Notes: generated by a model not told the origin, from the sequence alone. A stretch of DNA of 5,992 nt from Chloroflexota bacterium (GCA_013696945.1 JACCXQ010000168.1:1-5992), one strand, 5' to 3'. Shown: positions 1 to 5,766, counted from the first letter of the stretch. Numbers and translations: made by a program.

Positions 1-537
1 TTCTGGCCCGGCCCCGGCCTGGGCGGTCACTGCATCCCGGTCGACCCGTTCTACCTGTCCTGGCGCGCCAAGGCCTTCGACATGACTACTGAGTTCGTCG
101 ACCTGGCCGGTCGGATCAACGTATCCATGCCGTACTACGCCGTTCAGCGGATCCAGCGCGCGCTGAATACCCGGCGCAAGTCGGTCGCCGGCAGCCGCAT
201 CCTGCTCCTCGGCATGAGCTACAAGCCGGACGTTGGTGATCTGCGTGAGAGCCCGTCACTCAAACTCCTCGAGCTGCTCCGCGCGGACGGTGCCGAGATC
301 CAGTACCACGACCCGCACATCCCCGAGCTGCCATCAGAGGGGCTCGCGTCGGTGCCGCTGACCGAGGATCTGCTGCGCGGCACGGACTGCGTCGTCATCG
401 CGACCGACCACACAGCAGTCGACCTGCGCGCCGTGGTCGACTGCGCCCCGCTCATCGTCGACCTGCGCAACGCCGTGCGACGTGGTCTCGGCGAGGGCCA
501 GAGCGGGCCGGTGCCGTCGAACGTCGACGTCCTCTGA
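1..537 (+). CDS. Nucleotide-sugar 6-dehydrogenase, UDP-GlcNAc/UDP-ManNAc type (5' end cut by the window)
   Basis: This enzyme oxidises C6 of a UDP-N-acetylhexosamine to the uronic acid with two NAD+, a cytoplasmic step that supplies acidic sugars for surface polysaccharides. Frame 1 is open from the first base and gives 178 residues, less than half of the usual ~430. The visible part opens with GPGLGGHCIPVDPFYLSW; the Cys (codon 31-33) is the catalytic thiol of the UDP-glucose/GDP-mannose dehydrogenase family. The central helix region with AGRINVSMP follows. The C-terminal UDP-binding domain starts near fragment residue 68 with ILLLGMSYKPDVGDLRESP and ends with IVDLRNA. GGHCIPVDPFYLSW is closer to WbpA/TviB-type acetylhexosamine dehydrogenases than to UDP-glucose dehydrogenase, but the substrate is inferred. 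The NAD-binding domain lies outside the window. The TGA stop is followed after one codon by the GTG of the DUF354 gene, so the two are probably co-transcribed. Confidence 0.95.
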   Translation, partial: FWPGPGLGGHCIPVDPFYLSWRAKAFDMTTEFVDLAGRINVSMPYYAVQRIQRALNTRRKSVAGSRILLLGMSYKPDVGDLRESPSLKLLELLRADGAEIQYHDPHIPELPSEGLASVPLTEDLLRGTDCVVIATDHTAVDLRAVVDCAPLIVDLRNAVRRGLGEGQSGPVPSNVDVL

Positions 538-540
538 CGC

Positions 541-1545
541 GTGGCCCGCACGCGCCGGGTCTGGATCGACCTGACCAACTCGCCCCATGTCGTCTTCTTC
601 CGGCCCATCCTTCGCCGCCTCGCCGATGCCGGGGTCGAGTCGGTCGTCACGGCACGCGACTACGCCCAGACGCTCGGGCTCCTTCGCCTGTATGCCATCC
701 CGCACACAGTCGTCGGGCGGCATGGCGGAGCGCGCGTGGCGGGTAAAGCCGTGGGCTTCGCGCGTCGGTCGGCAGCGCTGGCACGGTTCGGGCGCGGGCG
801 CGGCGCGACACAGGCGGTCAGCCATGGCTCCAATGACCTGGCGGTCGCGGCTCGTCTGCTTCGCCTGCACAGCACGGTGCTGCACGACTACGAAGGGGCG
901 ACCGCGATGCATCGCATCAACTTCCGGCTGGCCGACAAGGTCATGATCCCCGCGGTCATCCCGTTCGAGGCGCTACGCGCGCTCGGACTCGACCGGCGTC
1001 GCTACCGTCCGTATCCCGGCATCAAGGAACAGGTTTCGCTGGCCGACTTCGACCCTGACCTGGGGGTCATGGACACACTCGGCCTGGACCGGGAGCGCCC
1101 GGTCGCCGTGCTTCGACCGCCTGCGACGATGAGCCTCTACCACCGGTTCGCCAATCCGTTCTTCAGCGAGGTCCTCGAGTGGCTCATCGCGACCGACGCG
1201 CAGGTCGTGCTCCTGCCACGGACACCCGAGCAGGCGCGCGAGTTCGAGCAGACGCCGGGGGTGACCGTCCCGGCGAGGCCGGTCGACGGTCCGTCGCTCG
1301 TCTACGCGGCGGACGTCGTCGTGTCGGCGGGCGGAACGATGAACCGGGAAGCGGCGCTTCTGGGGACGCCGACCTGGACCACGTTCCGGGGTGAGCTGGG
1401 GGCGGTCGATCGGATGCTCATCGACACAGGGCGGATGCGCATCCTGGAGCGTCCCGATCAGCTCGTGGTCGAGAAGAGGGTCGCGACGCCGCCCGAGTAC
1501 GAAGCGCTCGCCGACGCGGTGACCGAGGAGATCCTGCGCGTCTAG
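541..1545 (+). CDS. DUF354 family protein (GT-B/UDP-GlcNAc 2-epimerase-like fold)
   Basis: The 334-residue product has the hallmarks and length of DUF354: VWIDLTNSPHVVFFRPIL at 7-24, TARDYAQT at 37-44, VVGRHGG at 57-63, SHGSNDLAVAARLL at 94-107 and DYEGA at 116-120. The C-terminal half has VLRPPA (190-195), LLPRTPEQ (224-231) and SAGGTMNREAALLGTPT (262-278). That last block resembles the sugar-nucleotide site of UDP-GlcNAc 2-epimerases and MurG-like GT-B enzymes. No reaction is established for the family as far as I know; work on an activated sugar is inferred from fold and neighbours. No membrane segment or signal peptide is evident, so it is probably cytoplasmic. The GTG start is forced: the preceding gene's TGA is in the same frame six bases upstream, and the next Met is residue 123. 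No Shine-Dalgarno is seen, so translation probably depends on coupling. Its TAG stop overlaps the stop of the converging glycosyltransferase. Confidence 0.93.
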   Translation: MARTRRVWIDLTNSPHVVFFRPILRRLADAGVESVVTARDYAQTLGLLRLYAIPHTVVGRHGGARVAGKAVGFARRSAALARFGRGRGATQAVSHGSNDLAVAARLLRLHSTVLHDYEGATAMHRINFRLADKVMIPAVIPFEALRALGLDRRRYRPYPGIKEQVSLADFDPDLGVMDTLGLDRERPVAVLRPPATMSLYHRFANPFFSEVLEWLIATDAQVVLLPRTPEQAREFEQTPGVTVPARPVDGPSLVYAADVVVSAGGTMNREAALLGTPTWTTFRGELGAVDRMLIDTGRMRILERPDQLVVEKRVATPPEYEALADAVTEEILRV

Positions 1546-2882
1546 GCCGATCCCGCCGACAGCCGCCGATAGAGTGAGATCAGCCCGCTAGCGTTGAGGT
1601 CCCACGTGTAGCGCGTCAATGCCACGGTCCGGCAGTGCTGGCGTAGCGCCAGACGTTCTTCGGCCGGGGCACGAAGCAGCGCGCCGACGGACTCGGCGAT
1701 GGCCGAAGGTGAATCCACGTCGACGCAGCGTCCGACGGCCTCAGCAGTGACGAGGCGGCACTGCTCATTGCCTTCGGAGACGACGACCGGGACGCCGGCC
1801 ATGAGACTCTCGAAGAGCTTGTTGGGCAGGTTCATGCGCTGGTTCAGCGTGCGCGGCGGTTGGCCCACGAACGAGACATCGGCACTGGCCGTCCAGTCCA
1901 GCAGCTCGTCGACGGGGACCGGGGGCAGCACGTAGACGCGATCTGGAAGACTCCGTGCAGCCTCATCGAGGAAGGCCTGCAACCGGCCGTAGCCCATGAA
2001 GACGATCGCCGCGTCCAGCTCGCGAAGGACTCGCTCCTCGGCGGCCGATACGAGCTCCTCGACGCCCCGATCGACGCTGAACCCGCCTTGGTAGAGGACG
2101 ATCGGGCGGCCGGGTGAGATCCCCGCCGACTCCCGGACACGTTGGGAGGAAGGCGGTCCTGGCTCGTCGGGTCGCCAGGCAGGCGGGCAGTTGAGCAGCA
2201 CGGCCGGCCGCTCTACGCCGAAACGGCGCGCGACCAGATCGGCGACGGGATCGCTAACGGCGAGGAAGCCAGCGGCGTCGCGCGCCCAGCGACGCTCGCG
2301 TCGGCGGACCATCTCGCGGATCACCCACGGCATGCGGGCGAGGCGCGCCGCCTCCGTGTGGTAGTCGGCTATGTCGTAGACGAAGCGACCGCTGACGCGC
2401 CGCGCCGCGGCACGGACGACAGGCAGCACGATCAACGACTGCGCGTGGTACACGTCAGTGTCCGGGGCGGTGGCGACGACCTGGTCCGTCCACGGGCCCA
2501 CACGGCGTGCGTTGGCGACGATCTCGAGGAGCCGCCGGAGGGGGTGGCGAAGCCGGTCTGCGCCGCGCGGCGTCTCGGGGGGCAACACGGTCGTCGCCGG
2601 GTCAAGACCGACCAGCCGGCTGAGCACGGATCGGAGGACCCCCGGCAAGGGTCGCAGCGCCGACGAGATCCGACGATCGATCTCGAGGCGCGTCAGGTGG
2701 ACACCGGGCGCGAGCTCCTCGTCGTGCGGCAAACCATCGCCCGGCCAACCGAGGATCCGCACCACGTGACCGTCCGACGCCAGCGTGGTGGCCGTCCGAA
2801 GGAAGCGGGAATCGAACTCGAAGGGATTGGCGGCGACGATAGTGACGCGGAGACGCTTCGCGGGCCGCTCGCGGGCACTCAA
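1542..2882 (-). CDS. GT4-like GT-B glycosyltransferase
   Basis: This 446-residue protein is predicted to transfer a sugar from a nucleotide donor, probably at the cytoplasmic membrane face, in polysaccharide or glycolipid synthesis. The N-terminal domain starts RVTIVAANPFEFDSR (12-26). It contains DVYHAQS (143-149) and VYDIADYHTE (168-177), the place where related enzymes carry the VYDxHE-type block. The C-terminal domain opens at LYQGGFSVDRGVEEL (263-277), continues with GYGR (297-300), and has the donor-site block NLPNKLFESLMAGVPVVVSE (351-370). The first glutamate of the classical E-x7-E motif is absent (Met350) and the second is E358, a pattern common in this NKLFE subgroup. The start is TTG, overlapping the stop of the upstream QGGA-repeat gene as TTGA. 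No in-frame start was seen in the codons just upstream and no Shine-Dalgarno is evident, so coupled translation is likely. Acceptor and donor cannot be read from sequence. Confidence 0.9.
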   Translation of the reverse strand: MSARERPAKRLRVTIVAANPFEFDSRFLRTATTLASDGHVVRILGWPGDGLPHDEELAPGVHLTRLEIDRRISSALRPLPGVLRSVLSRLVGLDPATTVLPPETPRGADRLRHPLRRLLEIVANARRVGPWTDQVVATAPDTDVYHAQSLIVLPVVRAAARRVSGRFVYDIADYHTEAARLARMPWVIREMVRRRERRWARDAAGFLAVSDPVADLVARRFGVERPAVLLNCPPAWRPDEPGPPSSQRVRESAGISPGRPIVLYQGGFSVDRGVEELVSAAEERVLRELDAAIVFMGYGRLQAFLDEAARSLPDRVYVLPPVPVDELLDWTASADVSFVGQPPRTLNQRMNLPNKLFESLMAGVPVVVSEGNEQCRLVTAEAVGRCVDVDSPSAIAESVGALLRAPAEERLALRQHCRTVALTRYTWDLNASGLISLYRRLSAGSA

Positions 2883-3430
2883 GCCCGACGCAGCGCGCCG
2901 AGCAACCGCCGGAGCAGCACGATGCCACCGACCAGTGCGAGTACCCCTCGCCAGTCGAGGATGGGCCGGACGTCACCGCTCGTCTGACGCGCGACGAGCA
3001 CCATGATGCGCGATCCCTTCGCGAGCTCCGCGCGGCCCGCCAGAACGGCTCCGGCACTCGAGCCCGTTCCGAGGCGCAGAGTCTCGGTGCGCACGAGGCC
3101 CGCGCCGCCCTGCGAGATCGAGACGTCCCGGGCGTTGATGCGGCTGGCGCCGCCTTGCGTGAGCGTCACCGACGTCGCCTCGATGCGCGCAGCGCCGCCC
3201 TGCTTCAGCTCGACGTGATCGGCCCGGACGGTCCCATCCGGGGTCGGCGATCCGGCCGGCGAAACCGAGCGTGGTCGTGCGGACGCCGCGGATGAGCCTG
3301 TGGTCGTCCTGGTCGACTTCGCCGCCTTCCTGGGCTTCATGGCAGCCTCGGCGACCGCCTCGGTGGCAGCCTCGCTCTCCGCGGCGGCGAGCGCCTGGTC
3401 GGTCGGCTGGGCAGTCTCCTCTTCGGTCAC
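2879..3430 (-). CDS. QGGA-repeat protein with C-terminal hydrophobic tail, function unknown
   Basis: I do not recognise a characterised family. The 183-residue product has three parts. Residues 1-67 are low complexity: acidic and Ala-rich to about 30, then Lys/Arg/Ser/Thr/Pro-rich, probably disordered. Residues 69-113 are three 15-residue repeats, each with alternating hydrophobics followed by QGGA (77-80, 92-95, 107-110). Two degenerate copies extend to about 145. This pattern suggests a small beta-solenoid, loosely reminiscent of bactofilin-like polymer-forming proteins. After SGDVRPILDW (151-160) comes a short hydrophobic stretch, GVLALVGGIVLL (162-173), then Arg-rich RRLLGALRRA. This could be a tail anchor but is short for a full membrane helix. 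The GTG start is the first possible one: an in-frame TAG lies at 3440-3442, three codons upstream. No Shine-Dalgarno is visible, but a -10-like hexamer lies six bases away. The stop overlaps the next glycosyltransferase start. I infer a structural or scaffolding role at the membrane, with low certainty. Confidence 0.85.
   Translation of the reverse strand: MTEEETAQPTDQALAAAESEAATEAVAEAAMKPRKAAKSTRTTTGSSAASARPRSVSPAGSPTPDGTVRADHVELKQGGAARIEATSVTLTQGGASRINARDVSISQGGAGLVRTETLRLGTGSSAGAVLAGRAELAKGSRIMVLVARQTSGDVRPILDWRGVLALVGGIVLLRRLLGALRRA
3092..3226 (-). repeat. Three tandem 45-bp coding repeats (QGGA motif)
   Basis: Three in-frame 45-bp units encode the 15-residue repeats of the QGGA protein (residues 69-113). 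The best-conserved DNA core, GCGCCGCC(C/T)TGC on the plus strand, recurs at 3102-3113, 3147-3158 and 3192-3203, exactly 45 bases apart. Flanking bases in each unit have diverged while the protein pattern is kept, which suggests an old duplication held by selection on structure. Confidence 0.85.
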
Positions 3431-3435
3431 GCCGG

Positions 3436-3441
3436 TAGCCT
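3436..3441 (+). promoter_or_regulatory. Possible divergent -10 element (TAGCCT)
   Basis: TAGCCT lies six bases before an ATG at 3448 and forms a near-palindrome with the minus-strand TAGGCT. The predicted start points of the two strands, 3448 and 3430, are 18 bp apart. Evidence is limited to symmetry and spacing. The plus-strand ORF it would serve is doubtful, so this may be only the passive mirror of the minus-strand promoter. Confidence 0.22.
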
Positions 3442-3445
3442 AGCA
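3437..3445 (-). promoter_or_regulatory. Possible leaderless promoter of the QGGA-repeat gene (extended -10)
   Basis: Read on the minus strand the site is TGCTAGGCT: a TANNNT-type -10 hexamer (TAGGCT, 3442-3437) preceded by a TGn extension. Six bases separate it from the GTG at 3430, so transcription would begin at or next to the start codon. This fits the lack of a Shine-Dalgarno and the in-frame TAG just upstream. I see no convincing -35. The hexamer overlaps a mirrored hexamer on the plus strand. Confidence 0.4.
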
Positions 3446-3447
3446 GC

Positions 3448-3570
3448 ATGCCCCGTCACCGCCGCTCGGCCCTTCGCGGCCCGGTCGCGGTCGGGACTCT
3501 CGACCGCGGAGATCGTCTACCGAGCGTGCGACTCACGCGCGCCCACGCCGAGGGCCTCACGACCGACTAG
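3448..3570 (+). CDS. Doubtful 40-codon ORF in the gap between two minus-strand genes
   Basis: The ORF runs from an ATG at 3448 to a TAG at 3568-3570 and encodes 40 residues, basic at the N-terminus (MPRHRRSALRG) and ending RAHAEGLTTD. It fills the gap between the QGGA gene and the second glycosyltransferase, and its stop overlaps that gene's stop through a CTAG. About 32 of 40 codons end in G or C, unremarkable for this genome. RGDRLPSVRL faintly recalls the start of redoxin domains (GDxxPxxxL), so a decayed gene end is conceivable; this is weak. A hairpin (3486-3508) lies inside it. Arguments for it are the -10-like hexamer six bases upstream and its fit to the gap. Arguments against are its length and the absence of any recognisable domain. 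Confidence 0.22.
   Translation: MPRHRRSALRGPVAVGTLDRGDRLPSVRLTRAHAEGLTTD
3486..3508. repeat. Perfect 8-bp inverted repeat between operons
   Basis: CGCGGTCG (3486-3493) and CGACCGCG (3501-3508) are exact reverse complements around a 7-base spacer, with a possible G-T pair extending the stem. It lies about 60 bp downstream of the stop at 3567 on the minus strand. It could help end that transcript, but no T-run follows on either strand, so it is not a standard intrinsic terminator. An operator upstream of the QGGA gene is the alternative. Confidence 0.4.
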
Positions 3571-4844
3571 CCAGCGATGGCAGCCGCGTAGACCGTGCGT
3601 GTGTCGGCTGCCACGTCGGCCCAACTCCGCTGGGGGCCGACCGCCCGTGCTCGCGCGCGTGCCGTCACCTGCCGCGCCACGGCGCCCTCCTCCCACACCG
3701 CCCGCAACGCCGTGGCGAGGCGGCCCGGGTCCCGCGCCTCGACGATGATCCCGGCCGGGCCCACCACCTCCGGAAGAGCGCCCACCCTCGAGCAGACCAC
3801 CGGGATGCCCACGGCCAGCGCCTCCATCGCCGCGAGCCCGGTGCCGTCGCTCAGCGCCGGCTGGACGTGCGCGACGGCGCCCGCCTGCAGCGCCGCGAGA
3901 TCTTCCATCTCGAGTCGCGGAGTCAGCCGTACGAGGTCGTCGACACCGGCACGCCGCGCCACCCGCGCGACCGCCGCTGAGTCACGGTGCTCGTCGCCCG
4001 CGGCCCCGGCAAGGACGACGATCGGTGGCCACGCGGCGCCGCTGGCGGATCCCGCGCGAGCCTGTCCGCGGAGTGCGGCGAGCGCGTCGAAGAGCGTCCC
4101 GAAGTCCTTGCGCGCGTCGTAGCGCCCGGCGAAGACCAGGTAGCGCGGTGGCAGGTCGAAACGTGCGCGAAGTCGCGCGATGCGCTCGGGATCGGCCACG
4201 TCTGGCCGGAAGATCGGATCGGGTGCGAGCGGCACCACCGCGATCCGCGTCGCTGGGATCCGCAGCAGGCGTTGGACGGCCAGCGCCGTCTCGCGCGATG
4301 CGACGATCAGCCGGACGGCATCACGCAAAGTGCGCGCACGCAAGCGATGCCCGAAACGAGCCGCGGCGGTCGCTGCGTACCGCTCCGGGAGCTCCCACGG
4401 GGCAAGGTCCAGCACGGTCGCGACGATCGGCAGGCCCGACTTGATGGGCATGGCCCCACCCGCTGTGTGGTACACGGTCCCGGCCACTGTCGGATCATCG
4501 CCGCCGGCACGGGTGCCGACCTCCGCGCCACGGAGCAGGAACGAGTCGAGCGTGAGTCCCGCCGACCGAAAGACCCGGCTCGTGGGGGGCAGACGCCTCC
4601 GGCCCGCGACGGGCAGGCCCCGCTCCTCGAGGGCGACGGTGGGGTCACCGCGGAAGGCACGGATCAGCAGCACGAACGACTCGTTCGTCACGGGCGATGC
4701 CGCGTACGCGCTGAGAAGGCGCTCGAGGTACGACGCGGTGATCGGCGCGTGCTCACGCTCCTGGAGAGGACGCGCGTCCATGACGACCCGGACGCCTTCG
4801 GCGCTGGCGGCTCGCGGGGCGCTCTCCGCGGGCCGTGCTCTCAC
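3567..4844 (-). CDS. GT4-family GT-B glycosyltransferase
   Basis: The product is a retaining-type GT-B glycosyltransferase of 425 residues, within the normal range. It is probably cytoplasmic or membrane-peripheral and adds a sugar from a nucleotide donor. The first beta strand is VRVVMDARPLQ (18-28). VYHTAGGAMPI (124-134) and VATVLDLAPWELPERY (141-156) match the acceptor-domain blocks. The C-terminal domain begins at YLVFAGRYDARKDFGTLFDAL (235-255, Arg/Lys at 245-246) and has the donor block DGTGLAAMEALAVGIPVVCS (333-352). There the usual E-x7-E reads D333-x7-E341, a conservative change. I chose the GTG at 4844, which overlaps the upstream stop as GTGA and keeps the first beta strand whole. 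The ATG at 4781 would cut into that strand. The frame is open back to 5120, but that part is a shadow of the Dpm1-like gene. AAGG lies nine bases before the GTG. Substrates are unknown. Confidence 0.9.
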   Translation of the reverse strand: MRARPAESAPRAASAEGVRVVMDARPLQEREHAPITASYLERLLSAYAASPVTNESFVLLIRAFRGDPTVALEERGLPVAGRRRLPPTSRVFRSAGLTLDSFLLRGAEVGTRAGGDDPTVAGTVYHTAGGAMPIKSGLPIVATVLDLAPWELPERYAATAAARFGHRLRARTLRDAVRLIVASRETALAVQRLLRIPATRIAVVPLAPDPIFRPDVADPERIARLRARFDLPPRYLVFAGRYDARKDFGTLFDALAALRGQARAGSASGAAWPPIVVLAGAAGDEHRDSAAVARVARRAGVDDLVRLTPRLEMEDLAALQAGAVAHVQPALSDGTGLAAMEALAVGIPVVCSRVGALPEVVGPAGIIVEARDPGRLATALRAVWEEGAVARQVTARARARAVGPQRSWADVAADTRTVYAAAIAG

Positions 4845-5656
4845 CCCGGGTCGCCTTCGCCCGCCGCGGCTACGGTCCGGGATCCGGGATGGTGCCCGCG
4901 AAGCTCTTCCCACCGGAGCCTGAGCACGACGATGAGCGCCTCGACGATGATGCGGCGCGACATCTTGCTGACGCCGACCTGCCGGTCGGTGAAGACGATG
5001 GGGACCTCGGCGATGCGGACTCCCCGTCGGCTCGCTAGGTAGGTCATCTCGATGGAGAAGACGTACCCGCCCGAATGCAACCTGTCCCACGGTGTGGCGG
5101 CGAGCGCTTCGCGTCGCCATACCTTGAACGCACCGGTCAGGTCGTGGGGTGTGAGCCGCAACACCGTGCGCGCAAAGATCGAGCCGCCGCGGGACACCAG
5201 CCGACGCAGGACCCCCCAGTCCCGGACACCGCCCCCCTTGACGTAGCGCGATCCGATGACGAGGTCGGCGCCGTCCGGCCGTGGCGTCCCCGGGCCACCC
5301 TCGAGGGCAGCCATGAGCTGCGGCAGGTAGTGCGGGTCGTGCGACCAGTCCGCGTCCATCTGCACGATCCGTGCCGCACCAGCGGCGAGGCAGATGCGGA
5401 AGCCATCGATGTAGGCCTTCCCGAGCCCGTGCTTCCCAGGACGGTGGTGGACGCGGATCCGCGGATCGACGGCCGCGAGCTCATCCGCCACCCGGCCCGT
5501 CCCATCTGGCGACGCGTCGTCGACCACGAGCAGGGTCGCGCCCGGCAGCCGGTCCAAGACGGCCGCGCTGATCCCCCGGAGGTTGTCCGCTTCGTTGAAC
5601 GTGGGCATCACGACCCACGTGTCGGAGTACGCGGTCGCCTCGGGCGGTCGGGTCAT
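4841..5656 (-). CDS. Dpm1-like polyprenyl-phosphate mannosyltransferase (GT2)
   Basis: This 271-residue enzyme most likely transfers mannose from GDP-mannose to polyprenyl phosphate on the inner membrane face, giving the lipid-linked donor used by GT-C enzymes outside. The GT-A domain shows VVMPTFNEADNL (15-26), VVDDASPDGTG (44-54) and the metal-binding DxD in MDADWSHDP (100-108, D101 and D103). These are followed by GSRYVKGGG (135-143), LTGAFKVWRREAL (173-185) and FTDRQVGVSKMS (222-233), a set typical of dolichol/polyprenol-phosphate mannose synthases. There is no C-terminal GtrA-like membrane domain; the chain ends soon after IIVEALIVVLRL (236-247), which may be a membrane-contacting helix, so this is the short form. 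Polyprenyl-phosphate glucose or another sugar cannot be excluded. The ATG at 5656 lacks a Shine-Dalgarno but follows a -10-like TAGACT by seven bases. It leads a two-gene operon whose second gene starts in its stop codon (GTGA). Confidence 0.93.
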   Translation of the reverse strand: MTRPPEATAYSDTWVVMPTFNEADNLRGISAAVLDRLPGATLLVVDDASPDGTGRVADELAAVDPRIRVHHRPGKHGLGKAYIDGFRICLAAGAARIVQMDADWSHDPHYLPQLMAALEGGPGTPRPDGADLVIGSRYVKGGGVRDWGVLRRLVSRGGSIFARTVLRLTPHDLTGAFKVWRREALAATPWDRLHSGGYVFSIEMTYLASRRGVRIAEVPIVFTDRQVGVSKMSRRIIVEALIVVLRLRWEELRGHHPGSRTVAAAGEGDPG

Positions 5657-5663
5657 CCGCGAC

Positions 5664-5669
5664 AGTCTA
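5664..5669 (-). promoter_or_regulatory. Possible leaderless promoter of the Dpm1-like gene
   Basis: On the minus strand TAGACT ends seven bases before the ATG at 5656, the right distance for transcription to start at or within a base or two of the start codon. No Shine-Dalgarno lies in the short interval, which fits a leaderless message. No convincing -35 is seen 16-18 bases further upstream. The same TAGnCT pattern at the same distance precedes the QGGA-repeat gene. Confidence 0.4.
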
Positions 5670-5730
5670 GTGCCCGTCCCGGGGCCGGCCGGTCGCGCCT
5701 GATGGACATCCCCGGATAGCTCCGGCGGGC

Positions 5731-5766
5731 AAAGAAAGGCCCGGACCCTCGCGGGCCCGGGCCTTT
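5731..5766 (-). terminator. Intrinsic terminator of the right-edge gene
   Basis: AAAGGCCCGG (5735-5744) and CCGGGCCTTT (5757-5766) form a perfect 10-bp stem. Inside it, CCC (5746-5748) can pair with GGG (5753-5755) around a TCGC tetraloop after one A-C mismatch. Read on the minus strand the hairpin ends in TTTCTTT (to 5731), a good U-tract; the plus strand has only TTTCCC. It lies 22 bases after the stop at 5789, so it ends the right-edge gene and separates it from the Dpm1-like operon. Confidence 0.85.

Noticed and set aside
334..912. Minus-strand ORF of 192 codons across the dehydrogenase and DUF354 genes
   Set aside because: It covers the junction of two well-supported plus-strand genes and has no family features.
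2142..2987. Plus-strand ORF of 281 codons opposite the first glycosyltransferase
   Set aside because: It is rich in Arg, Gly and Asp without recognisable motifs and spans the junction of two real minus-strand genes; it is a shadow.
3092..3226. CRISPR or mobile-element repeat
   Set aside because: The 45-bp periodicity is in frame and explained by the 15-residue protein repeat; the units are contiguous, diverged and have no spacers.
3987..5042. Long plus-strand ORF (351 codons) opposite the two minus-strand glycosyltransferases
   Set aside because: The product is Arg/Gly/Pro-rich with no domain, and the opposite strand encodes two clear enzymes with all family motifs. Long antisense frames are expected in high-GC DNA.
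4845..5120. N-terminal extension of the second glycosyltransferase back to 5120
   Set aside because: This stretch is His/Arg/Pro-rich, has no fold features, and lies in another frame of the strongly conserved Dpm1-like gene. It is a shadow joined in frame to a real gene.
5667..5710. Plus-strand promoter or gene start near the terminator
   Set aside because: No plus-strand frame of any substance follows, and the genes on both sides are on the minus strand.
5735..5766. Hairpin as a bidirectional terminator
   Set aside because: On the plus strand the stem is followed by TTTCCC with no further T-run and no plus-strand gene leads into it, so only the minus direction is supported.
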